In this document: positions 20,727 to 30,561 of the stretch, piece by piece
Numbering within the stretch: the first letter of the stretch is position 1
Layout of the letters: each line of letters begins with the position of its first letter
Assembly (NCBI GenBank): GCA_947305005.1
Contig: CAMZCM010000003.1
Coordinates: forward strand, 1-64,000
DNA length: 64,000 nt
Origin: an uncultured Prevotellaceae bacterium
Lineage (GTDB): Bacteria > Bacteroidota > Bacteroidia > Bacteroidales > Bacteroidaceae
Direction: 5' to 3'
Notes under the pieces: model-generated
What the model saw: only the letters and a program-made list of their open reading frames with translations
Databases searched by the model: none
What the model was told of the DNA's origin: nothing
Translations under genes and position numbers: made by a program

Positions 20727-21689
20727 TTAATGATAATTCTTGTTGATTTTATATTTTGTCCATTTAAAAAGCAATACTGGACTATTGAATATAAATCTTA
20801 TTAGCGCATTGAGAAAAGGCGAACAGCTATAATGAAGGACAACCTTTGCAACATCCAAAGCTTCCTTGTCACGTTTTAGGATATAGGGCATTTTAGCATA
20901 TAGAATTTTTTCGGCCCTATTGTTCATTATTTTTATTGAGGCAGACTCACCAGAAACTTTTGCAAACTCATACTCGGCTTTCAAGAAAGTCGAAGATGAG
21001 ACTCGGCGTGAAATCCCCCCCTCGTTTTTTCGATATACAGACAAACATTCAGACAACCCATAAACCTTTCCTAAACATGTAGCAGCAATGAAAAGACAAA
21101 CTCCGAAGCTCTTAATTTTAATTAAATCCTTATATATTGGTGAATCATATATTTCTTTTCTAAACAAAACAGATGCATAAGGCAATTGCCATTTTTCAAA
21201 AATAAGCTTAGTGTCAAAATCTCCTGACGAAAAATTACTCATGATAAAATCGGGCTGTTTATGATTATCAAAACGTACAATAGCATTATGAAAATGCATC
21301 ATATAATCTGGATGAGAATCAAGGAAATCCACCTGCCGTTGTAACTTGTAATCATCAATCCAATAATCATCACCTTCGCATATTGCAATGTATTGAGCAC
21401 GATCTTGCCATGGTTTAATATACTTAATTTTCTCAGGGTTTCTATACATATTCACAGGAAGATAAATACCTTTAATAATATCAGGATATTCCTTCTCATA
21501 TCTTTTGATGATTTCCGTTGTCCCATCCGTAGAACAATCATCAACAACAAGTGCACAAAAAGGGAAATTGGTTTTTTGACGAACAAACCCCTTTAACGCA
21601 TCTTCTATATACTTTTCTTGATTATATGTCAAGCATTTTACAAGAACCTTATAATCCCGATTAGGAATCGGAAAAAAATCACTATTCAT
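20727..21689 (-). CDS. Glycosyltransferase family 2
   Basis: VLVKCLTYNQEKYIEDALKGFVRQKTNFPF; YIAICEGDDYWIDDYKLQRQVDFLDSHPDY. Confidence 0.9.
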   Translation of the reverse strand: MNSDFFPIPNRDYKVLVKCLTYNQEKYIEDALKGFVRQKTNFPFCALVVDDCSTDGTTEIIKRYEKEYPDIIKGIYLPVNMYRNPEKIKYIKPWQDRAQYIAICEGDDYWIDDYKLQRQVDFLDSHPDYMMHFHNAIVRFDNHKQPDFIMSNFSSGDFDTKLIFEKWQLPYASVLFRKEIYDSPIYKDLIKIKSFGVCLFIAATCLGKVYGLSECLSVYRKNEGGISRRVSSSTFLKAEYEFAKVSGESASIKIMNNRAEKILYAKMPYILKRDKEALDVAKVVLHYSCSPFLNALIRFIFNSPVLLFKWTKYKINKNYH

Positions 21690-23125
21690 TATTTCCTATT
21701 TAATAAAAACAATACTTCTTCTATTTCCTGGAACTTAAACAAATAGGCTCCACCGATATATATAATTGCTCCGACTGCTGTGCCTACTACTATTTGAAGG
21801 AACAAGCTCGGAATCAAATAAGATATACCCAGAACAGACACAAACATCATCAATCCTAAACAAATGATTGGCAAGAGGTCTTTCATTTGTTCTTTGAATC
21901 CAAAACCATAGAATTTCCCAGTGTACCACGTATTTATATATACACTAACGATAGAAGAGACTATACCAGCTGCACAAAAAACAACTAATCCAAATGGTAA
22001 TGAACAGCATAAAACTAGCAGTCCCCATCCTTTTTTTATAAATTCAAGTTTAAGAAACAAATCCGTTCGCCCACATACTGTCAAAATATTTAAGTTAAGC
22101 GCATGTACAGGATACCACATCATTGAAAAACAGATGAGTTGTAGCAAAATTACGCAATCTATCCACTTTTCAGTAATCATAGTAATTATTAAAGGTCTTG
22201 CAAGGGCAGACATAAGCATCATAATCGGAAAAACGACAAATGCCGATACTTTTATCATTGTCCGATAATGAATAATAAGTCTCTCTGTATCATTTTGGAG
22301 TTTGCTAAGTACAGGAAAGGATACTTCTCTAACCACGCTATGAATCTGTTGAGAAGGCATGGCTGCATATTGTCTTGCTCGATTATATACACCAAGGTCA
22401 GCAGTGCTAAAAAATTTCCCTACAATTATCGGAGTAATATTACGATAGATTGTATCCAACAACGCAGAGGCCATCATTTTATTTCCGAAACCCCATAAAT
22501 ATGAAAATGATTCTTTCGCCCATCCGGTTTTAGGGAGCCATCTAACGATGCTCATCGTAATAACCAATCCAACAACTGTTGCAAACAATCCAGAAAGGAC
22601 TAAAGCCCATACGCCATAGCCATAATAAGCTAATGATATACCGACAACCCCTGATAGAATTTTTACAACGACAGAGATTTTGGCAGGCGTTTTAAAATCC
22701 AATTTTCTTTTTAATAGAACGTTTTGCGGCGTTCCGATTGGTGTAATCAGAAAAGTAAGTGCTGTCACACGCATCAATGGTCTTAAGACTGGTGTGTTAT
22801 AGAAATCGGCTATCCATGGTGAGGCAAAGAACAATATAACATAACACAATGTCCCTACGCCCAAGCTATACAAGAACGTCGTAGATAAGTCCTCTTCTTT
22901 CAATTCAGGTTTTCTCACCAAGGCATCTGAAAAACCCGCACTTGTAAAAACAGCGGCAATAGCGATGAAAACGGAGGGAAGTGCTGTTATTCCATAATCA
23001 GAAGGAGACAACAATCGAGCCAAAATGATACCTATGACGAATTGAACGCCATAATTGGAAAACTGCTCTGCAAACTTCCAATATAGTCCTCGTTTTGTTT
23101 TCTGTTTTAAAGAGTTTTCTGCCAT
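21689..23125 (-). CDS. Lipopolysaccharide/O-unit flippase (Wzx/MOP superfamily)
   Basis: Multi-TM; LKQKTKRGLYWKFAEQFSNYGVQFVIGIILARLLSPSDYGITALPSVFIAIAAVF. Confidence 0.9.
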   Translation of the reverse strand: MAENSLKQKTKRGLYWKFAEQFSNYGVQFVIGIILARLLSPSDYGITALPSVFIAIAAVFTSAGFSDALVRKPELKEEDLSTTFLYSLGVGTLCYVILFFASPWIADFYNTPVLRPLMRVTALTFLITPIGTPQNVLLKRKLDFKTPAKISVVVKILSGVVGISLAYYGYGVWALVLSGLFATVVGLVITMSIVRWLPKTGWAKESFSYLWGFGNKMMASALLDTIYRNITPIIVGKFFSTADLGVYNRARQYAAMPSQQIHSVVREVSFPVLSKLQNDTERLIIHYRTMIKVSAFVVFPIMMLMSALARPLIITMITEKWIDCVILLQLICFSMMWYPVHALNLNILTVCGRTDLFLKLEFIKKGWGLLVLCCSLPFGLVVFCAAGIVSSIVSVYINTWYTGKFYGFGFKEQMKDLLPIICLGLMMFVSVLGISYLIPSLFLQIVVGTAVGAIIYIGGAYLFKFQEIEEVLFLLNRK

Positions 23126-23138
23126 TTATGATAGTTGA

Positions 23139-24323
23139 TTAAAGTTCAGAAATAAAATTAAGCAGTAATCCTTGACAAAATAAATTCGTATTCGTCATTT
23201 TCACGCCCTCATGAGGCCTGCTTATAGATGGTGATCCATAACGAATAATCCCCCCCTCGTCAATATAGGGAATCAATATATTTGCTAATTGATCTTTTGA
23301 TAAATGAATGTATCCATTTGAATACAAATAATACAAAATTGGTATTGTAGCTGATATGTCTGGCAAGCCTATCTCTCCTAAATACTGAGGATATAAATAT
23401 GTATCCATTTTAACCAATGTAGAATCTAATAGTTCTATCCTTTCATTAATGATAGTATCTACCGATTCCAGTTTCTGAACGCCAAGAAGGTACCAAGAAG
23501 TACCTCTTCCCCAGTTAACATGTCCCTTTTTTATATGGCTTTTCGTGTCATACGTCTGGCAGGGTATTCCCGTAACAGGATCTGTTCCCCACTTTACATA
23601 ATCTTCAACCATTCGTAATGCCATCGATTTGACATTTGAATTTTTGAAAACATCGGAATAATAAAACAGGAAAGGTGGTACAAGCCCAATTGCATCTACA
23701 TCCTGGTCTATCTTTCCAACGGTATAAATTATCATACCATCTGCCCTGTCAAGCGAATCAAAATGAGCAATAAACTTGTCGGCCACTGACTTATAACCTT
23801 GTTGATGAGTCCACAAATACAAATCTATGGCTACATTTCCGTATGATGCCTGATCAACTCGCGAAATAGAGAAATCTTTTAACCAATACTTATCGTATTT
23901 TTCCTTAATGAGAGACATCATTGCCTTATCATTTCGTTTTTCAGCGTATAAAAAGGCATAATGAAGTAGATATCCGTATTCACCATATCCCATTATATTA
24001 TTACTACCAAATAATCTTTTAGATAAATATTGGAAAAACGAATCAGCACCTGCCATGGGTTTACTACCCCAGGATTCTGATTCTATTAGATTAAATGTAG
24101 CATTTCGTATTTCATTTTCGAATTCAGCCCCATCTTTAACATTTAGACATTTATATGTATGACGATAATAATACCTTGCTAAAGGAGGGATTGATCTATC
24201 AATGATTATAATCAATATAACAATGACAATAATTCTTAATATAACAATATTCCACTTTAATTTCATCTCGGAAGTGACTATTATTGAAGAATGATGATCT
24301 AACAAAAATTTATTATAGCGCAA
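23139..24323 (-). CDS. Membrane-anchored GH88/GH105-like (alpha/alpha)6 hydrolase
   Basis: N-terminal TM segment; IGLVPPFLFYYSDVF and GHVNWGRGTSWYLLGVQKL resemble unsaturated-glycuronyl hydrolase motifs. Confidence 0.5.
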   Translation of the reverse strand: MRYNKFLLDHHSSIIVTSEMKLKWNIVILRIIVIVILIIIIDRSIPPLARYYYRHTYKCLNVKDGAEFENEIRNATFNLIESESWGSKPMAGADSFFQYLSKRLFGSNNIMGYGEYGYLLHYAFLYAEKRNDKAMMSLIKEKYDKYWLKDFSISRVDQASYGNVAIDLYLWTHQQGYKSVADKFIAHFDSLDRADGMIIYTVGKIDQDVDAIGLVPPFLFYYSDVFKNSNVKSMALRMVEDYVKWGTDPVTGIPCQTYDTKSHIKKGHVNWGRGTSWYLLGVQKLESVDTIINERIELLDSTLVKMDTYLYPQYLGEIGLPDISATIPILYYLYSNGYIHLSKDQLANILIPYIDEGGIIRYGSPSISRPHEGVKMTNTNLFCQGLLLNFISEL

Positions 24324-24399
24324 CGTCTGTATTATTCCATACGACGTCTTTTACTGTTTTTTTCTTTTAAACTTTGTTCTATCAAAGTTTAACAACAAT

Positions 24400-25272
24400 T
24401 TATAATTCAACGCATGCTCTTCTAGGTTCAAAGCAGCAGCATGGTCTTAATGCCACAATTCTTACACCACTGGCTCGCTGCGGGCCAATCTTTGCGAAAG
24501 TAGCTAATACGCTATGTTTGCCGCCAAGTCCAAGAGGTCCAACATTTGCATCATTCACCTTTATAGTAATATGTTTCTCAAAATCGCTCTGTACACCAAA
24601 ATTGCCTTTAGCCATCGCCTCCATCATCAGGCTGGTGGCCTCAAACTGGCTGCGACCAATACCAATAGCCAACGTACAAGGTGAGCAGCCTAACTGACTG
24701 ACAGCTGGCTTTGCACGGTTCACAATCTCCTCAATCACCACATCAACGCTATGCTTATGGAATACACGTTGGGTGATACCACGTATAGCAGGGCCACCAC
24801 CAAGCATCAGCACAGTGAGTCGAATTACATCTTCTTCAACTGGTTTAATCAAAATAGGTGAAGCATCCAATGCGCCACTATCTTCGTTCAGTCCACCACT
24901 TTGGTCAATACGGGCATAGTCATCACCTTTAATGGCCATAGGTCGACCAGGCAATTGCCTTAATCCTTGACGCACGCCTTCCTTTATCTCTTCCAATAGT
25001 TCACCTGTCACTGATTGGTGTTTCCCCACTTCCAAGAACAAGTGGGGAATGCCAGTGTCATCACACAGTGGGCTACGATTCTTCTCAGCCACAAGTGCAT
25101 TATCCAGCACCTGCTTCATCACCCAGCAAGAACTCTCAATCTTCTCGTCAGCAATGGCCTTACGATAAGCCTCTTTCTGGTCTTCACGGAATGTCGAACC
25201 AGCTCGTACAAGGCAATCAGCTACTTTTTCAATAATATTACTCATATATACTCTCTCCTTTCGCAGCGGCAA
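24400..25272 (-). CDS. Fumarate hydratase/tartrate dehydratase alpha subunit (class I, TtdA-like)
   Basis: RSPLCDDTGIPHLFLEVG; GGGPAIRGITQRVFHKHS; QLGCSPCTLAIGIGRSQFEATSLMMEAMAKG. Likely start is ATG at 25243-25245 (MSNIIEKV). Confidence 0.9.
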   Translation of the reverse strand: MPLRKERVYMSNIIEKVADCLVRAGSTFREDQKEAYRKAIADEKIESSCWVMKQVLDNALVAEKNRSPLCDDTGIPHLFLEVGKHQSVTGELLEEIKEGVRQGLRQLPGRPMAIKGDDYARIDQSGGLNEDSGALDASPILIKPVEEDVIRLTVLMLGGGPAIRGITQRVFHKHSVDVVIEEIVNRAKPAVSQLGCSPCTLAIGIGRSQFEATSLMMEAMAKGNFGVQSDFEKHITIKVNDANVGPLGLGGKHSVLATFAKIGPQRASGVRIVALRPCCCFEPRRACVEL

Positions 25273-25783
25273 TGATAGCCTGATAGTTCTTAACTTTAAT
25301 TCTGTACAAAGCCTCCATGCCTAACTCCGGCCATGCTACACATTCCCGTTCCAAGGTCTGGCTTTCAAGAAGTGCAGTAACTGGTGGAATGATAGCGAAC
25401 ACAGCATTATTCCCTGCAAGCATCTTAACCGTCTCAGGTTTGATGGCACCCTTGCCCAGATGCATCTTAATAGCGCCTTTTGAAGAAAGCACCTCAAAAC
25501 TACCTTCAATCTCCAATTTATTACTTGACGTTGGCCCAACTCCAGCAGGACTAACTGCAGTATGAAATATTACACCACCTTGCAAATCAATACCACGCTG
25601 CGTCCATGTTCCTGCCTCCAATTCCTTACATATTCGTGGCAACACCGCATCACGACCACAATAAATATCTCCTGTAATTGAAACCACATTACCCACTTTT
25701 AGTTGGCTAATAACTTCCTCACTAAAGGGTGTCGTCAATTCTATTATCTTATTCATTTTATAAAGATGTCTACAAGTCAACAA
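25238..25783 (-). CDS. Fumarate hydratase/tartrate dehydratase beta subunit (class I, TtdB-like)
   Basis: LKVGNVVSITGDIYCGRDAVLPRI; HTAVSPAGVGPTSSNKLE; HLGKGAIKPETVKML. Its 3' end overlaps the start of the alpha subunit. Confidence 0.9.
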   Translation of the reverse strand: MLTCRHLYKMNKIIELTTPFSEEVISQLKVGNVVSITGDIYCGRDAVLPRICKELEAGTWTQRGIDLQGGVIFHTAVSPAGVGPTSSNKLEIEGSFEVLSSKGAIKMHLGKGAIKPETVKMLAGNNAVFAIIPPVTALLESQTLERECVAWPELGMEALYRIKVKNYQAIIAAAKGESIYE

Positions 25784-25815
25784 GACTACAAGACTACAAG
25801 CCTGCTAACCAATAG

Positions 25816-27120
25816 CTAATGGCCAACAGCCAACAGTTTCAAGACCTTGTTCAAATCAAAATTCTCTTTCTTCATCGCACTATTCACCTCATCGCACTCA
25901 GCAAATGATAATCCAGCATACATCGCAAGACCTCGAAATTTGCCTTCCAGTTCTTCTTGCGTCAATGGATTCTCAGGTTCTCCTTTGGGATAAAGGCAAG
26001 GTGCTTCATATTCTTCACCGTTCTTCAAATAGATTATAACCCTTGCACCTCTTACAGCTGGTGAGTGAGCTGTAAGGTTCTCGTCCTCAATAACACAAAC
26101 CTTACGAGTCAGGATCTTTATCCAGTAATCATTCAGATTATCCTCATTATAATCTGTAAATCCACAACTTCCTTTTACAATAGCCAATGCAACAGAATAT
26201 GGAGTGCTGAGTTTTGCAGAACTGACACCTTTTATCTCTGTGTGGTCATGACTGCCTACTGCCAATTTGTAGGTATGAACCTCGATCTTTTTTATCTGTT
26301 CAGGTTTCAGATTAAGATCATTCCTCATATCAAGCGTAGCATCAATGGCCGGATGGCAATGACGACAGGCAGCATGAACTTTCAGGTAGATGCCCTCTAT
26401 GCAATAACCATCTTCACTGAAATCAGTCAGGTACTCAGGCTTAGGAGTATCTGTTAATGCTGCCAAGAAGCCTCGTTTTCCACCAAGTATATCATCAGGA
26501 CCAGGCAAAACAAGTTTTCCTATCTGTGCTGCCAACACTCCATCATATGCAGCTCTTGCGGTATTATAAGGTTTCAACTCTGATGCTTGCTCCTGTATCT
26601 CCAAAACACCAGCAGCACTGCTAACAGCACAGGCAAGTGTAGATTTCAATTGTTCTTCATTATAATTGCAGGCTAAAGCAATACCCATTGCAGAACCTAT
26701 CGTTCCACATGTTCCTGAAACATGATATCCCCGAACTTTATGTCCTGGCTGAATGGCACGTGCACAACGAACGGCCACCTCATAACCCATCACGATACCA
26801 CGTAGCACATCATCCGCTTTCAGATTCTCTTTCTCCGCTACATCAAGTACAGCAGAAACAATTGATGCACCGAGGTGAATCATGCCATGGCGATGTCCAT
26901 CATCTAATTCAAGCACATGGGCTGCAAACCCATTTAAAAAAGCCTCACTTGGCGTATTGGCAACCAGTTCTGGATGCGTTCCTTTTAGGTATTCTCTACC
27001 ACCAATCAACACTCCAAGATAATCCAGTAACACCTTACGAGCTTTTTCGTTTGTCTCGTTAGGTATAACTTGTGACTTTATAATGAGTCCAGTTATGAAT
27101 GCTTCTGAAATATTTCCCAT
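25816..27120 (-). CDS. MmgE/PrpD family protein (2-methylcitrate dehydratase / cis-aconitate decarboxylase superfamily)
   Basis: FAAHVLELDDGHRHGMIHLGASIVSAVLDVAE; GYHVSGTCGTIGSAMGIALA. Confidence 0.9.
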   Translation of the reverse strand: MGNISEAFITGLIIKSQVIPNETNEKARKVLLDYLGVLIGGREYLKGTHPELVANTPSEAFLNGFAAHVLELDDGHRHGMIHLGASIVSAVLDVAEKENLKADDVLRGIVMGYEVAVRCARAIQPGHKVRGYHVSGTCGTIGSAMGIALACNYNEEQLKSTLACAVSSAAGVLEIQEQASELKPYNTARAAYDGVLAAQIGKLVLPGPDDILGGKRGFLAALTDTPKPEYLTDFSEDGYCIEGIYLKVHAACRHCHPAIDATLDMRNDLNLKPEQIKKIEVHTYKLAVGSHDHTEIKGVSSAKLSTPYSVALAIVKGSCGFTDYNEDNLNDYWIKILTRKVCVIEDENLTAHSPAVRGARVIIYLKNGEEYEAPCLYPKGEPENPLTQEELEGKFRGLAMYAGLSFAECDEVNSAMKKENFDLNKVLKLLAVGH

Positions 27121-28092
27121 TTAAACAATTCTTTTCGATTCAATCTCTTCCAATCTTCCTTCTTCAAAAGCGACTATATTCTCTACCGCTCCCTTCATCA
27201 TTGAATGAAAAGCCTCGTATGATAGCCCACCAATATGAGGTGTCAGTATCACATTATCCATCTTTGCTAACTTATAACCTTCTTTTATAGGTTCCTCATA
27301 ATGAGTATCCAGTGCAGCCGATGACAAATGACCATTTTTCAAAGCTTCATAAAAATCATTAGGGTTGATGAGTTTGCCACGAGCAGTGTTTACTACAATA
27401 GCACCTTGTTTCAGCATAGCTAATGTACGATTATTCAGTATCTCTATGTTCTCGAGTGTCAAGGGGCAATGAAAACTCAGGATGTCTGCATCGGGTAACA
27501 AGGCTTCAAGTCTATCATAATACCTTAATCCAAGACGTTGTTCTGTCTCTTCATTTTGGCGTACAACATCTGTATAGATTACCTTAGCACCAAATGGTTG
27601 CAACATTCCGGCCACCAAACGACCAATATTACCCATACCAACCAATGCCACTGTCTTACCTTTCAACTCACGGGTTGTTGCTCCAACCTGCTGTTTTTTC
27701 CAAACGCCTTCATGGGTTTGCTTATTAATTTGCGGTAAACGTTTCAGACAAGCAAGAATCAACGTTAGTGTATGTTCTGCCACACTCTGTGCATTTACAC
27801 CTGCATTCACATATACTGGTATACCATGTTTCTTTATGGATTCTACATCCAGCATCTCCGTTCCAACGCCAGTACGCTGGATCATCTTCAAATTCTTTGT
27901 GGCAGAAAGCACGCCTTCATCGATTGATAAGCGTCCGCTTACCAACAGATAGTCAGCATCGACGGCTTGGCGAATCAAGCAATCATAGCTTAATTCGTCA
28001 AGAGTCTCTACTGTAAGATCTGCTGGTACAACACTCTTCAGTATTTCCCAAGGAATACCTGTATATCTTGCTGTATGTAATATTTTTGGCAT
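27121..28092 (-). CDS. D-isomer-specific 2-hydroxyacid dehydrogenase
   Basis: GKTVALVGMGNIGRLVAGMLQPFGAKVI; NTARGKLINPNDFYEALKNGHLSSAALDTHYEEP; LTPHIGG. Confidence 0.9.
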   Translation of the reverse strand: MPKILHTARYTGIPWEILKSVVPADLTVETLDELSYDCLIRQAVDADYLLVSGRLSIDEGVLSATKNLKMIQRTGVGTEMLDVESIKKHGIPVYVNAGVNAQSVAEHTLTLILACLKRLPQINKQTHEGVWKKQQVGATTRELKGKTVALVGMGNIGRLVAGMLQPFGAKVIYTDVVRQNEETEQRLGLRYYDRLEALLPDADILSFHCPLTLENIEILNNRTLAMLKQGAIVVNTARGKLINPNDFYEALKNGHLSSAALDTHYEEPIKEGYKLAKMDNVILTPHIGGLSYEAFHSMMKGAVENIVAFEEGRLEEIESKRIV

Positions 28093-28108
28093 AATTATAT
28101 CTTAATAG

Positions 28109-28171
28109 TCAACAAGTCAACGTGTCCACAAGTTTAAAAGTTTGTAATCTACGTCTCTCGTTGACTTGTTG
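28109..28171. repeat. 13-bp perfect inverted repeat in intergenic spacer
   Basis: CAACAAGTCAACG (28109-28121) and CGTTGACTTGTTG (28159-28171). Confidence 0.8.
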
Positions 28172-28192
28172 GCTTCCTGTCTTGTAGACTTA

Positions 28193-29326
28193 TTAAACTC
28201 CAAACAACTTTATATACTCTTTTTCGTTTTCAATGACTCCGTATGCCTCGGCTCGCATAAGCACCTTCGTTGCCCAATTGGTATGAGGCTTTATCTCATT
28301 CATTCCTTTACTGCCCTTAATAACGCCACCTGAAGTGTGAAGGATTTGGTAGGCATCATTATATTCATCCTTGGTCACCGTCAGCATACCATTGATGTAG
28401 TTCAAGTGAGTAGGATGAATACAGGTCTTACCCATAAATCCATTTGCCTGATCAAGAATCAACTCACGCATCAAACCGTCAACAGCATCATTCACTACAG
28501 GGGTACGTTTCAACAAAGTATCCTGTATATCTATCTTAGGCAAGTCTTCAAACTTCATTCGTTTATTTACACGGAAGTATTCCCATACCGGACCACTTAC
28601 AGTATAATCATTGTTACGGGTGAAGACATTCAGAATATCCATCAGACAGTTGGCAACTGTCATGATATCATAGATGGTTGAATTAATGCCACGGCGCACA
28701 CCAAAGCAACTGGAGAAGTCTGTACCTCCCACACGGATATTCAAAATAAGATTCTTATGGCAATCACAGATATTCTTGATAGCCATCAGTTCCAGCAAGC
28801 GAGTCTCTTTATAAGCTACACGCGCATCCTCAATGATAGGCATTCCATAAATAACTTCACCGAACTTATTGTTCAGTTCCACAAGGTGGTTCATATAAGC
28901 ACCACCATTCACGCCATTGAACTTGGGGAAGTTGAAACCCGTGATATAGCGGATATTCTCTTTTTTCAGCATAGCGCTGAAATGCATAAATTGCTCCGGG
29001 CTGCGAACTCGGAAGAACAAAAGAGGAATATCCTCATATTTCAGTTTGCCGCTATCTTCTGCTTCTTTGAGCGTTTCCAACACGTGGATACTATTCAGTT
29101 CGGCAGCAGGAACATCCTCCTCCGGACATGCATCCTCAAAGCACATTACCATTGAGGTGAGACCTGGATATTTCTTGTCAATAACAGCCTGAGCGAAATC
29201 CTTCGTTCCAGGCATATACATAGTCGCTCCAAGACAATACTGAAGCAAACTACGGTCTGTGTACTTGTTAAAGTCAACGGGTGCTTTAACGAAATTATAG
29301 TTTGGATTATATTGATGATGCCTCAT
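28193..29326 (-). CDS. HpcH/HpaI aldolase / CitE-like C-C bond lyase
   Basis: LGATMYMPGTKDFAQAVIDKKYPGLTSMVMCFEDACPEEDV; YGMPIIEDARVAYKE; LNIRVGGTDFSSCFGVRRG; GFMGKTCIHPTHLNYINGML. Confidence 0.8.
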   Translation of the reverse strand: MRHHQYNPNYNFVKAPVDFNKYTDRSLLQYCLGATMYMPGTKDFAQAVIDKKYPGLTSMVMCFEDACPEEDVPAAELNSIHVLETLKEAEDSGKLKYEDIPLLFFRVRSPEQFMHFSAMLKKENIRYITGFNFPKFNGVNGGAYMNHLVELNNKFGEVIYGMPIIEDARVAYKETRLLELMAIKNICDCHKNLILNIRVGGTDFSSCFGVRRGINSTIYDIMTVANCLMDILNVFTRNNDYTVSGPVWEYFRVNKRMKFEDLPKIDIQDTLLKRTPVVNDAVDGLMRELILDQANGFMGKTCIHPTHLNYINGMLTVTKDEYNDAYQILHTSGGVIKGSKGMNEIKPHTNWATKVLMRAEAYGVIENEKEYIKLFGV

Positions 29327-30561
29327 TGTTTTATATAAAGATCCTTACGAAGGATTTGATTTCCCTTCTCGTCGTATGCATTAATGCTCTCAAAAATAAA
29401 CTTCACTTTTTCTAATATCTCTTGACGGGAATCGCCCGAAACCAATATGGCTGCAATTCTACCACCACTGGCTCTGTCTGCAGTGATTGTTCCACCTTTT
29501 GTTCTATGATAGTGAATACTGTCTATATATCCTTTCTCAATCAACTGATCCACGCCATCAAGATGGTCAAAAACAGAAGGGATGCCATATGCCAAATTTA
29601 CAGAAAAAAACCGTTTACTACGCGAATACTTCACTACTACTGGTTTCTGTAGATATGAGTCTATAGTAGCACTGATAATATCAAACCCTGTATTGTTCTT
29701 GATATTCTCATAACTGATACCACCTCCAACACGGGGAGCAAACTCAATAACACTCACTGCGTCACCATCACAAATGAATTGAACGTGGAGCGGTGTGTTG
29801 TCTAAGCCAAAAACATGAGCTATTTTTGTGGTATAAGTCTCAATCTTTTGTAGAGCACCTGCAGTTATATTTGGAGGTGTGATAGTAGCATAGCACTTTA
29901 AAACCTGATTCTCGCCCTCAATCACCGAAAGTCTCTCAGAAATCATTAGGATATTTGATTGATGCTCCTTGGCAAAAGCATATACACTCACCTCTACTCC
30001 TGAAAAGAATTCCTCTACAACAGTGCGCCCTGTACGGCTCACCTTTTTTGCCTCTGCAAGAAACAGTACCAAATCTTCTTTATTGTTGGCTTTCTTCACA
30101 CCAGATGCAGCGCAACTGTCTGCCGGCTTTACCATTACAGGAAAACGTAAAGTGTTCTCACCTAACTCTTCACCATTGTTTAGGAAAACGTACTTGGTAG
30201 TAGGAATTTCGTTCTCCCACATCATACGCTTCATAAAGCCCTTATTGGTAATGTCAGAGGCTAACTGATAAGAGTAAGGATGAGGTAACCCAAGTTGTTC
30301 TGCCACATAACAAGCTGTAATGTTAGCCTGATCAACACAAGCACTGATTACCAACTTGGCATCATACTGCTTTGCAATATTCAAAACAGCATCATTATCC
30401 AATGTGCTTACCTGCTCATGGACATCTGCATGTTTCTTGGCTGGAGGGTTGGGCAAATAGTCAGCCAAAACCACCTTATAGCCTCTTTCTTTAAGCTGAC
30501 GTATAAGTTCAATGTGCGGTGCCGTTCCTCCTAATACAATTGCAATAGGTTTCTCCATCAT
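29323..30561 (-). CDS. ATP-grasp ligase
   Basis: RFPVMVKPADSCAASGVKKANNKEDLVLFLAEAKKVSRTGRTVVEEFFSGVEVSVYAF; VIEFAPRVGGG. Confidence 0.85.
   Translation of the reverse strand: MMEKPIAIVLGGTAPHIELIRQLKERGYKVVLADYLPNPPAKKHADVHEQVSTLDNDAVLNIAKQYDAKLVISACVDQANITACYVAEQLGLPHPYSYQLASDITNKGFMKRMMWENEIPTTKYVFLNNGEELGENTLRFPVMVKPADSCAASGVKKANNKEDLVLFLAEAKKVSRTGRTVVEEFFSGVEVSVYAFAKEHQSNILMISERLSVIEGENQVLKCYATITPPNITAGALQKIETYTTKIAHVFGLDNTPLHVQFICDGDAVSVIEFAPRVGGGISYENIKNNTGFDIISATIDSYLQKPVVVKYSRSKRFFSVNLAYGIPSVFDHLDGVDQLIEKGYIDSIHYHRTKGGTITADRASGGRIAAILVSGDSRQEILEKVKFIFESINAYDEKGNQILRKDLYIKQ

Noticed and set aside
21015-21021. G7 tract in the GT2 gene (and another G7 at 23250-23256)
   Set aside because: Both are in frame and short (GAG GGG GGG ATT); weaker phase-variation candidates than the G8/G9 tracts.
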